Shown here one piece after another: positions 16,197-22,998 of a stretch of 64,000 nucleotides of DNA. The DNA is from Clostridia bacterium (GTDB taxonomy: Bacteria > Bacillota > Clostridia > UMGS1840 > HGM11507), in contig JAFQLQ010000032.1 of assembly GCA_017414505.1 (NCBI GenBank), positions 46,378-110,377 of the forward strand, given 5' to 3'. The translations under genes and the position numbers were made by a program. The notes below the pieces were generated by a model. That model was not told the DNA's origin. It did not search any database and worked only from the letters and a program-made list of their open reading frames with translations. How positions within the stretch are numbered: position 1 is the stretch's first letter; each line of letters opens with the position of its first letter.

Positions 16197-18338
16197 ATGA
16201 AAAAAATTGTTTCATTACTAATTGTTGCTTCAATGATGCTTACTATATGTGTAAGCGGTTTTGCGGCAATGACAGCAAACGAAATGTATGAGGCACTTAC
16301 AGGTGTTCATGCATCCAATCCCTACGGAGCAGAAAGTGGCTTGATTGATGCATACAAAAATGTATCTCCGGCTCAGATGGCTGCTATGAAAGTTCTTGTT
16401 GACAAATTAGCTGCAACTGATTACACAGATGCTTCAAACGCTATATGGACAGGTGTTCTTTCGGAAACAGAAGATGCTTTAAAAGCTCAGGAAATCGGAT
16501 TTATTCTTGACATTACAAAATTAATTGCTTATGCTCAGGATCCACTTGATGTAAATTCTTACTTTAAAGGCAATCCTGCAAATGCAAGTTCAACAGAGCT
16601 TAAAACTCTGCTTGTTAACAAATTAACTGCTGAATCTGCAGCGTTCCAGAACGGAGCATATCAGACTCTTAATACTTATGCAAATGATAAGCTTACAAAA
16701 GATGCTTTTGGCGGTCTTATCATTGATCTTAAAGACAAATTTGTTAAAGTTATTAAAACCAACAAAGATACTTTAACAACTGCTTTTACTTCAAATGACC
16801 AGAACGCATATACCACTCTTATTGAAAACTATTTCATTCAGGCACTATGCGAAGTTATAGGTTCTCCTGCTTATCCTGAATTTGCAGTTAATGCAATTCC
16901 TGCAATGGCAGCAAAAGGATTTGTGGATACTACAACTCCTGAAAATTCTAAATTTGTTAAATGGGTTCAGGATGCTTTTAAATTCTTAAAAGCTGTTGAC
17001 AGTGATGCAGTTTGCGTTATCGCCAATACTGTAATTGCTGCTATTTCTGATATTGATATCGTATTAGAAAACGGTTCCAGAATCAATCCAAACAAGGTTG
17101 TAAGCCTTGCTTCAAACAGTTCTGCTACATTCACTATTAAAACAGCAGAAGAAGTGTTTACCGGAACAGATAAAGCTTACGGTCTTGATTTAGACCTTAC
17201 AAACTGGTTTGATTTAAAATTAATCAACTATGACGGTACTGCATTTGCAGCTGCAAATATTACTTATGACGAAGTTGCAGGTAAATTTACAATAACAGGA
17301 GCTAATACAGACAGAACTACCAAATACGGTGTTCTTCAGTTATACAGAAACGCAACAACAGACCAGGGTAATGACGACGCAACACATCAGTTGTTTGCTG
17401 AATTCCAGGTTATGGTTGGCAGAGTATCCTCCGGTAATAGCGGCGGTGGTGGCGGAAGTGCTGCATCTAAATTTGAAGTTACATTTATGGTTGACGGAAA
17501 AGTTCACGACCACGTTAATGTTATTAACGGTAAATTAGCAGAAACTCCAAAAGCTCCTGAAAAAGACGGTTATAACTTCATCGGTTGGTCTACAGATGGT
17601 GAAACTACTGTTGATCCTGCAACTGCAGAGCTTTCCAAGAATACTGTATTCTATGCATTGTTTAAAGAAATTCCTGCAATGGATAAAGATAATCACTTTG
17701 CATATGTAATCGGTTATGAAGATGGCGAATTCAAGCCCGAAAGAAATATTACAAGAGCAGAAGCTGCAACAATCTTCAGCAGACTTCTTATCAAGAAGAT
17801 AGATGTTAACGAAACATATACAACTGAGTTTACCGATGTTGCTGAAGATGCTTGGTATCACGATTATGTAGCTTACATGGAAGAGCTTGGTGTTGTAACC
17901 GGTTATCCGGATGGAACCTTCAGACCTGATGATTCTATCACAAGAGCTGAATTTGCAACAATGGCTTCCAGATTTGATAAGCTTTCACCTGCAGAAATCT
18001 CCTTCTTTGAAGATGTTCCTGCTGAACACTGGGCTTACAATTATGTTGAATCCGCTGCAACCAAAGGCTGGATTAAAGGTTATGAAGACGGAACATTCAG
18101 ACCTGAAAACAACATAACAAGAGAAGAAACAGTTACAATCGTTAACAGAATGCTTGAAAGAGCAGCTGATAAAGATTACGTAGAAGCTAACGGTGAAGCA
18201 ATTATCGATTACTCTGATATTGATAACACACGTTGGTCTTACTATGAAATTATCGAAGCTTCCAACTCTCACTTATACGGTAAAACCGAAGGTGTAGAAA
18301 CCTGGACTTCTGTTGATAACAGCGCTAACTATCACTAA
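16197..18338 (+). CDS. Secreted protein: InlB-type repeat plus SLH domains
   Basis: The 713-residue protein has a signal peptide (residues 1-22, ending SGFAA), a long mainly helical N-terminal region (about 25-290), a beta region possibly related to cohesin-like folds (about 290-405), a Gly-rich linker (SGGGGGS) and one InlB B-repeat/Flg_new module at about 422-490 with the FIGWSTDG motif. Three SLH segments follow at about 497-530, 540-590 and 600-650; the first is shortened. GAGAGG precedes the ATG. It follows the previous SLH gene by 26 bases. The domain order suggests a wall-bound adhesin or scaffold; no enzymatic motif is visible. Confidence 0.84.
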   Translation: MKKIVSLLIVASMMLTICVSGFAAMTANEMYEALTGVHASNPYGAESGLIDAYKNVSPAQMAAMKVLVDKLAATDYTDASNAIWTGVLSETEDALKAQEIGFILDITKLIAYAQDPLDVNSYFKGNPANASSTELKTLLVNKLTAESAAFQNGAYQTLNTYANDKLTKDAFGGLIIDLKDKFVKVIKTNKDTLTTAFTSNDQNAYTTLIENYFIQALCEVIGSPAYPEFAVNAIPAMAAKGFVDTTTPENSKFVKWVQDAFKFLKAVDSDAVCVIANTVIAAISDIDIVLENGSRINPNKVVSLASNSSATFTIKTAEEVFTGTDKAYGLDLDLTNWFDLKLINYDGTAFAAANITYDEVAGKFTITGANTDRTTKYGVLQLYRNATTDQGNDDATHQLFAEFQVMVGRVSSGNSGGGGGSAASKFEVTFMVDGKVHDHVNVINGKLAETPKAPEKDGYNFIGWSTDGETTVDPATAELSKNTVFYALFKEIPAMDKDNHFAYVIGYEDGEFKPERNITRAEAATIFSRLLIKKIDVNETYTTEFTDVAEDAWYHDYVAYMEELGVVTGYPDGTFRPDDSITRAEFATMASRFDKLSPAEISFFEDVPAEHWAYNYVESAATKGWIKGYEDGTFRPENNITREETVTIVNRMLERAADKDYVEANGEAIIDYSDIDNTRWSYYEIIEASNSHLYGKTEGVETWTSVDNSANYH

Positions 18339-18346
18339 AATTAAGG

Positions 18347-18375
18347 TTGACAAACCGGAAAAACTGTGATATTAT
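18347..18375 (+). promoter_or_regulatory. Promoter of cytX
   Basis: TTGACA at 18347-18352, a 17-bp spacer and TATTAT at 18370-18375. It lies only 9 bases after the stop codon of the preceding SLH gene and directly upstream of the TPP riboswitch. A second -10-like TATAAT at 18373-18378 overlaps but would need a 20-bp spacer. Confidence 0.8.
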
Positions 18376-18393
18376 AATTAAAAATAAAATATT

Positions 18394-18487
18394 TCGGGGG
18401 AGCTTGTGTTTTCAGGCTGAGAGGAAGTAACAAAACTTCGACCCTTATACCTGATTTGGATAATGCCAACGTAGGAAAGAGTTATAT
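18394..18487 (+). promoter_or_regulatory. TPP riboswitch (THI element) controlling cytX
   Basis: The aptamer carries the conserved blocks GGGGGAGC, GGCTGAGAGGAAG, CTTCGACCC, ACCTGATTTGGATAATGCC and AACGTAGGAAAG in the right order. It binds thiamine pyrophosphate. CCTGATTT in its core (18450-18457) is perfectly complementary to AAATCAGG (18512-18519) inside the following terminator. Ligand-bound folding would therefore release the terminator, and the ligand-free RNA would form an antiterminator. Confidence 0.97.
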
Positions 18488-18498
18488 ATGCTTTTTAG

Positions 18499-18534
18499 CG
18501 GAGTTACCTGTAAATCAGGCAGCTCCGTTTTTTT
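18499..18534 (+). terminator. Riboswitch-controlled terminator before cytX
   Basis: CGGAG (18499-18503) pairs with CTCCG (18523-18527) and an inner CCTG/CAGG helix extends it, followed by seven T. This is the expression platform of the TPP riboswitch; the CAGG arm is the part captured by the aptamer core in the antiterminated state. Confidence 0.9.
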
Positions 18535-18566
18535 ATAAGCTGCCGCCGAAAAGAAGGAGAATTTTC

Positions 18567-19733
18567 ATGGAAAACAAAAAAACATCTGTTTTTTCAAACT
18601 GTCTGATATGGTTTGGAGCAGGAATTTCGGTAGCGGAAATTTTAACAGGAACATTGCTTGCACCTCTTGGATTTGTAAAAGGTCTTACTGCAACACTTCT
18701 GGGACACTTAATTGGTTGTGTTTTACTTTTTCTTGCAGGAATTATAGGTGCGAAAACAGAAAAAAGCTCTATGGAAACTGTAAAAATGTCCTTTGGGCAA
18801 AAAGGATCAGTTTTATTTTCGGTGCTTAACGTACTTCAGCTTGTCGGATGGACGGCTATTATGATTTTAAGCGGTGCACAGGCGGCTGACGGTGTACTTA
18901 ACTATGGCTATCCTGTGTGGTGCATAATTATCGGTATTCTTATTATGTTATGGATTGCAATCGGCATAAAAAATTTAGATAAGCTTAACACCGTTGCAAT
19001 GATTGCGTTACTGTTGCTTACAATTGTCCTCAGTAAGGTTATTTTTAAATCAGAAGCTTCCTTTGCCTCGCCAGAGACAATCAGCTTTGGTGCGGCTGTG
19101 GAATTATCTGTGGCAATGCCGCTTTCGTGGCTGCCATTGATATCTGATTACACAAGATATGCAAAAAAACCTGTTAAGGCTACACTTGGAAGCACAGTTG
19201 CATACTTTATTGCAAGTGTATGGATGTATGTAATCGGAATGGGTGCGGCAATATTTACAGGCGAAACCGATGTCGGACTTATTATGATTAAATCAGGTTT
19301 GGGACTGGTTGCTATTGGTGTTATTGTGCTTTCAACAGTAACTACAACATTTCTTGACGCCTATTCGGCAGGTGTAAGCTGCGAAAGTATATCTTCAAAG
19401 CTTAAGGAAAAACCAATGGCAATGCTTGTATGTGTAGTTGGAATTATGCTTGCAATATTCACTCCAATAGGTGAAATTGAGGGATTTTTATATGTTATTG
19501 GTTCAGTTTTTGCTCCAATGATTGCAGTTCAGATAACCAACTACTATATTTTAAAAAAGAACAGTTCAGAAAAGACTGTTGACATCATAAATATTGTTAT
19601 ATGGCTTGCAGGATTTGTCATTTACCGTATTTTTATGAATTTTGATATTCCTGTTGGCTATACACTTCCTGCAATGGTTGTTACCGCTTTGCTTACATAT
19701 GCGGTTAATAAACTGAAAACGGCAGGAAAATAA
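18567..19733 (+). CDS. cytX: CytX-type hydroxymethylpyrimidine transporter
   Basis: An NCS1-family membrane permease of about 389 residues with roughly twelve hydrophobic helices (for example residues near FGAGISVAEILTG and ATLLGHLIGCVLLFLAGIIG). CytX proteins under TPP riboswitches are the predicted importers of the thiamine precursor hydroxymethylpyrimidine. The start at 18567 has AGAAGGAGA at 18551-18560; a longer frame reaches back to 18456 but would cross the riboswitch terminator. The riboswitch and the downstream thiM-thiE-thiD genes support the thiamine role. The substrate is assigned from family and context, not from sequence motifs. Confidence 0.92.
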   Translation: MENKKTSVFSNCLIWFGAGISVAEILTGTLLAPLGFVKGLTATLLGHLIGCVLLFLAGIIGAKTEKSSMETVKMSFGQKGSVLFSVLNVLQLVGWTAIMILSGAQAADGVLNYGYPVWCIIIGILIMLWIAIGIKNLDKLNTVAMIALLLLTIVLSKVIFKSEASFASPETISFGAAVELSVAMPLSWLPLISDYTRYAKKPVKATLGSTVAYFIASVWMYVIGMGAAIFTGETDVGLIMIKSGLGLVAIGVIVLSTVTTTFLDAYSAGVSCESISSKLKEKPMAMLVCVVGIMLAIFTPIGEIEGFLYVIGSVFAPMIAVQITNYYILKKNSSEKTVDIINIVIWLAGFVIYRIFMNFDIPVGYTLPAMVVTALLTYAVNKLKTAGK

Positions 19734-19745
19734 CCTTGTTAAACT

Positions 19746-19799
19746 GATATTTCATTAAGACGGCAGGAGGGGAGCGCCTCAGGCACAGTCAGAAATATC
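19746..19799 (+). other. Imperfect hairpin between cytX and the TPP-like RNA
   Basis: GATATTTC (19746-19753) and GAAATATC (19792-19799) form a perfect 8-bp outer helix, enclosing GAC/GTC and GAGG/CCTC pairings in a G-rich core containing GGGGAGC. No T tract follows, so it is not a standard terminator. GGGGAGC also begins genuine TPP aptamers, so it may be a degenerate or additional RNA element. Its function is unknown. Confidence 0.45.
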
Positions 19800-19803
19800 T
19801 TTA

Positions 19804-19892
19804 AAAACAGCGATGGGAGTCCGTGTTTCGGATTGAGAGGAAGAAATTAATCTTCGACCGACCTTTGGGTTAACCTTGGTTTGCGCTGTTTT
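19804..19892 (+). promoter_or_regulatory. Divergent TPP-like riboswitch upstream of thiM
   Basis: A perfect 9-bp closing helix, AAAACAGCG (19804-19812) with CGCTGTTTT (19884-19892), encloses a THI-like core: TGGGAGTCCG, GGATTGAGAGGAAG and CTTCGACCGACC. The TGAGA pyrimidine-sensor motif is kept. The other arm, which in TPP aptamers reads ACCTGAT...GG.TAAT.CC..CG.AGG and holds the pyrophosphate, is changed to ACCTTTGGGTTAACCTTGGT. Position before thiM-thiE-thiD supports a thiamine-related ligand. It may be a diverged TPP switch, a variant with another ligand, or a decaying copy. Confidence 0.72.
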
Positions 19893-19905
19893 ATAACGCT
19901 TCTTA

Positions 19906-19950
19906 AGGAAAACCCGAAGTAAAAAATATTTATATGAAAGAGGTTTTCCT
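19906..19950 (+). promoter_or_regulatory. Candidate expression-platform hairpin before thiM
   Basis: AGGAAAACC (19906-19914) and GGTTTTCCT (19942-19950) are a perfect 9-bp inverted repeat with a 27-nt loop and no T tract. The 3' arm begins at the GG of AAAGAGG (19937-19943), a possible ribosome binding site for ATG 19952. AACCC (19911-19915) can alternatively pair with GGGTT (19867-19871) of the TPP-like aptamer. This suggests translational control; the switching is inferred. Confidence 0.55.
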
Positions 19951-20002
19951 AATGAAAAGCACAGAACTAACTGCCAAATATGAAAATAAGGAGGAATTGG
20001 AA

Positions 20003-20824
20003 ATGCTTGCTAAAATGCTTGAAAACGTAAGAAATACTACACCATTGGTACACAACATAACAAATTACGTTACCGTAAACGATTGTGCAAATGCTTTACT
20101 TGCCTGCGGCGGCTCACCGATTATGGCTGACGATGTGGAAGATGCAAAGGATATAACAGCAATTTGTACATCGTTAAACATAAACATCGGCACACTTAAC
20201 AAAAATACAATTCCTGCTATGCTGGAAGCGGGCAAAATCGCTGACAGTCTGGGACATCCCATAATTCTTGATCCTGTTGGAGCAGGAGCTTCAAAATTAA
20301 GAACAGAAACTGCAAAAACGCTGATTGAAAACATACACTTTTCAGTTATAAGGGGAAATATTTCCGAAATAAAGGCTCTTGCACTTGGAGAGGGGAATAC
20401 AAAAGGTGTTGATGCCGACGTTGCCGACGCTGTTACCGAAGAAACATTGCCTAATGTTGTAAAATTTGCAAAAGATTTTTCTGATAAAACGGGTGCCGTA
20501 ATTGCTATAACCGGTGCAATTGATATAATTGCGGATAGCAATAAAGCTTATCTTATAAGAAACGGACATCCTATGATGAGTAAAATAACCGGAACAGGCT
20601 GTATGTTAAGTGCAATAACAGGAGCGTATATCGGAGCAAATCAGGAAAATATTCTTGAAGCAACAGCCGCCGCAGTATGCGTTATGGGACTGTGCGGTGA
20701 AAGAGCATATAAGAGACTTAATGCAAATGATGGTAATTCAACCTATCGCAACTATATAATTGATGAAATTTATAATCTTAACGGAGAGAAGTTAAAAGAG
20801 GGTGCAAAATTTGAAATTGTGTAA
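20003..20824 (+). CDS. thiM: Hydroxyethylthiazole kinase
   Basis: It phosphorylates 4-methyl-5-(2-hydroxyethyl)thiazole, the salvage route for the thiazole half of thiamine. Motifs are PLVHNITNYVTVNDCAN at the N-terminus, DPVGAGASKLRTE, IRGNISEI and the ATP-site TGTGCMLSAITGA. The start at 20003 has AAGGAGG at 19988-19994, 8 bases upstream, and gives about 273 residues, the family size. In-frame ATGs at 19952 (with a weaker AAAGAGG) and 19934 would add 17-23 residues; if 19952 is used, the hairpin at 19906-19950 would mask its ribosome binding site. The end overlaps the thiE fusion gene. Confidence 0.95.
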   Translation: MLAKMLENVRNTTPLVHNITNYVTVNDCANALLACGGSPIMADDVEDAKDITAICTSLNINIGTLNKNTIPAMLEAGKIADSLGHPIILDPVGAGASKLRTETAKTLIENIHFSVIRGNISEIKALALGEGNTKGVDADVADAVTEETLPNVVKFAKDFSDKTGAVIAITGAIDIIADSNKAYLIRNGHPMMSKITGTGCMLSAITGAYIGANQENILEATAAAVCVMGLCGERAYKRLNANDGNSTYRNYIIDEIYNLNGEKLKEGAKFEIV

Positions 20825-22094
20825 AAACGCTATGCGTTTATATGCCGTAACGGACAGAAGCTGGCTTAACGGAAAAACGTTGTACGAGCAGGTGGAAGAA
20901 GCCCTGAAAGGTGGAGTAACCTGTGTTCAGCTTCGTGAAAAGAATTTATCCGAGGAAGAATTTTTTAAAGAAGCCGTTGAAATAGGGGAGCTTTGCAGAA
21001 AATATGAAATTCCGTTTATTATAAACGATAATGTTGAAATTGCCGTAAAATGTAAAGCGGACGGAATTCATGTAGGACAAAGCGATATGAACGCCGGAGA
21101 AGTAAAAGATATAATAAATTCAAAAATGCTGCTTGGTGTTTCTGCATCTACTGTTGAAGAGGCCGTTGCCGCAGAAAAAGCAGGTGCAGATTATATCGGC
21201 GTAGGTGCAGTGTTTTCCACAAGCACAAAGGCAGATGCCTGCGATGTTTCTTTTGAAACTCTTAAGGAAATATGCGAAAGCGTTTCTATTCCCGTTGTTG
21301 CCATAGGCGGAATTTCTGAAAAAAATATTCTGGAGTTATCCGACAGCGGAATTGACGGCGTGGCAGTTGTTTCTGCTATTTTTGCCAGTGAAAATATTGA
21401 AAAATCCTGCCGTAATTTGCTTGAATTATCGGATATGGCGGCTAAAACGCAAATAGAGGGAGCAATCTTCGATGTAGATGGCACACTGCTTGATTCAATG
21501 GATATCTGGGAAACCGTTGCAATTGATTATGTAAAATCCAAGGGAAAAATTCCCGAAAAAAATCTAAGAGAAGTTGTACGCCCAATGAGTCTTTATCAGT
21601 CATCCTGCTATGTGAAAGAACATTATGAAATAGAAGATTCTATTGAAAAAATAATGGATGACATAAATAAAATTGTTGAGGATTTTTATTTTCACGAAGC
21701 AACGGCAAAGAATGGTGTTAAAGAATTTCTGACAAAGCTTAAAAATAAAGGTGTTAAAATGTGTGTTGCAACCGCAACAGATAAATATCTTGTTGAGGCG
21801 GCTCTTGAAAGAAACGGAATTTTGCACTTCTTTGAAAAAATATTTACCTGTACAGAAGCAGGAAGCGGTAAGGATGAACCGCATATATTTAATTTGGCAA
21901 GAGAATTTCTCGGAACAAAATTAAAAAATACTTATGTTTTTGAGGATGCTCTGTATGCCGCAAAAACAGCAGTAAAAGCAGGCTTCAGGCTTTGCGGAAT
22001 ATATGATAAATCGGAAAAAGAAACAGAAAAACTTGAAAAAATTTCCGATATATATTTAAAATCCTATAATGGGGACGGTGGATATTTTGATTAA
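20811..22094 (+). CDS. thiE: Thiamine-phosphate synthase fused to a HAD phosphatase domain
   Basis: The N-terminal half (to about residue 212) is ThiE, which joins hydroxymethylpyrimidine pyrophosphate and thiazole phosphate to thiamine phosphate; motifs are RLYAVTDRSWL, CVQLREKNLSEEE, IPFIINDN, GIHVGQSDM and VVAIGGIS. The C-terminal half (from about 215) is a HAD-family hydrolase with motif I FDVDGTLLD, motif II around CVATATDK, Lys in GKDEPH and acidic motif FEDALYAAK. This is a beta-phosphoglucomutase-like HAD. The start is non-ATG: TTG at 20811 has the better-spaced AGAGGG, while GTG at 20802 is possible. The gene overlaps both thiM and thiD. The HAD substrate is unknown; thiamine phosphate is one hypothesis. 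Confidence 0.92.
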   Translation: MKLCKNAMRLYAVTDRSWLNGKTLYEQVEEALKGGVTCVQLREKNLSEEEFFKEAVEIGELCRKYEIPFIINDNVEIAVKCKADGIHVGQSDMNAGEVKDIINSKMLLGVSASTVEEAVAAEKAGADYIGVGAVFSTSTKADACDVSFETLKEICESVSIPVVAIGGISEKNILELSDSGIDGVAVVSAIFASENIEKSCRNLLELSDMAAKTQIEGAIFDVDGTLLDSMDIWETVAIDYVKSKGKIPEKNLREVVRPMSLYQSSCYVKEHYEIEDSIEKIMDDINKIVEDFYFHEATAKNGVKEFLTKLKNKGVKMCVATATDKYLVEAALERNGILHFFEKIFTCTEAGSGKDEPHIFNLAREFLGTKLKNTYVFEDALYAAKTAVKAGFRLCGIYDKSEKETEKLEKISDIYLKSYNGDGGYFD

Positions 22095-22869
22095 AAAGGT
22101 GTTAACAATTGCAGGCTCCGATTCAAGCGGAGGAGCAGGTATTCAGGCGGATATTAAAACCATTACAGTGCATAAAATGTATGCTATGAGTGTTATAACA
22201 GCACTTACAGCGCAGAACACAACGGGTGTTTCTGCAATTCTGGAGGGCACACCGGAATTTACTGCGGCACAGCTTGACAGCGTGTTTACGGATATTTTTC
22301 CCGATGCGGTAAAAATAGGAATGGTGTCGTCGGAAAAAATTATAGGGATTATTGCAGAAAAACTGCAGTTTTATAAAGCAAAAAATATAGTGCTCGATCC
22401 TGTAATGATTTCCACAAGCGGAAGCAGGCTTATTTCTGAAACTGCAATGGATGCACTTACCGGAAAACTGATGCCTCTTGCAGATGTTATTACACCGAAT
22501 ATTCCCGAAGCGGAGGTTTTAAGCGGTATAGAAATAAAAAACGACGGGGATATGATAAAAGCGGCTGAGAAAATTTCAGAATTTTACAAGGGCGCAATTC
22601 TTGTAAAGGGCGGACATCTTGTTAATGATGCAACTGATCTTTTGTATAAGAATGGCAAAACAGAGTGGTTTTCGTCCGAGAGGATTGATAATCCCAATAC
22701 TCACGGAACGGGATGCACCTTATCATCTGCAATTGCGTGTAATCTGGCTGACGGATATTCTGTGGCTGAGAGTATTGCAAATGCAAAAAAATATTTAACA
22801 GGTGCTCTTAAGGCTCAGCTGGACCTTGGAAAAGGTTCAGGACCGCTTATGCATAATTATAATATATAA
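22087..22869 (+). CDS. thiD: Hydroxymethylpyrimidine (phosphate) kinase
   Basis: ThiD phosphorylates hydroxymethylpyrimidine twice to give the pyrophosphate used by ThiE. Ribokinase-family motifs are GSDSSGGAGIQADIKT near the N-terminus, DPVMISTSGSRL, VKGGHL and the ATP site HGTGCTLSSAIA. The TTG at 22087 gives the typical MIKKVLTIAGSD start; an ATG at 22069 in the same frame would add six residues. Either start overlaps the end of the thiE fusion, indicating coupling. With cytX and thiM it completes a salvage-only set: precursor import, both kinases and coupling. De novo thiC or thiG genes are not in this window. Confidence 0.95.
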   Translation: MIKKVLTIAGSDSSGGAGIQADIKTITVHKMYAMSVITALTAQNTTGVSAILEGTPEFTAAQLDSVFTDIFPDAVKIGMVSSEKIIGIIAEKLQFYKAKNIVLDPVMISTSGSRLISETAMDALTGKLMPLADVITPNIPEAEVLSGIEIKNDGDMIKAAEKISEFYKGAILVKGGHLVNDATDLLYKNGKTEWFSSERIDNPNTHGTGCTLSSAIACNLADGYSVAESIANAKKYLTGALKAQLDLGKGSGPLMHNYNI

Positions 22870-22872
22870 CAG

Positions 22873-22914
22873 AAAAGCAACAAAAACTGCAAACAGATTT
22901 TTGTTGCTTTTTTA
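22873..22914 (+). terminator. Intrinsic terminator after thiD
   Basis: AAAAGCAACAAAAA (22873-22886) pairs perfectly with TTTTTGTTGCTTTT (22898-22911) over 14 bp, followed by more T. It closes the thiamine salvage operon. Confidence 0.95.
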
Positions 22915-22932
22915 TTTTTTATGTGGTATAAT
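22904..22932 (+). promoter_or_regulatory. Promoter of the OPT transporter gene
   Basis: TTGCTT at 22904-22909, a 17-bp spacer and TATAAT at 22927-22932. The -35 lies in the 3' arm of the preceding terminator, which is compact but compatible. Confidence 0.65.
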
Positions 22933-22998
22933 AGTATAGTTGAATAAAATAGGGGTATTATGAGTATATGGAATGTCCCCGGATAGGAGAGTTTTGAT

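Noticed and set aside
18456..18566. A longer CytX starting inside the riboswitch
   Set aside because: It would be translated from the aptamer and terminator; the ATG at 18567 has AGAAGGAGA.
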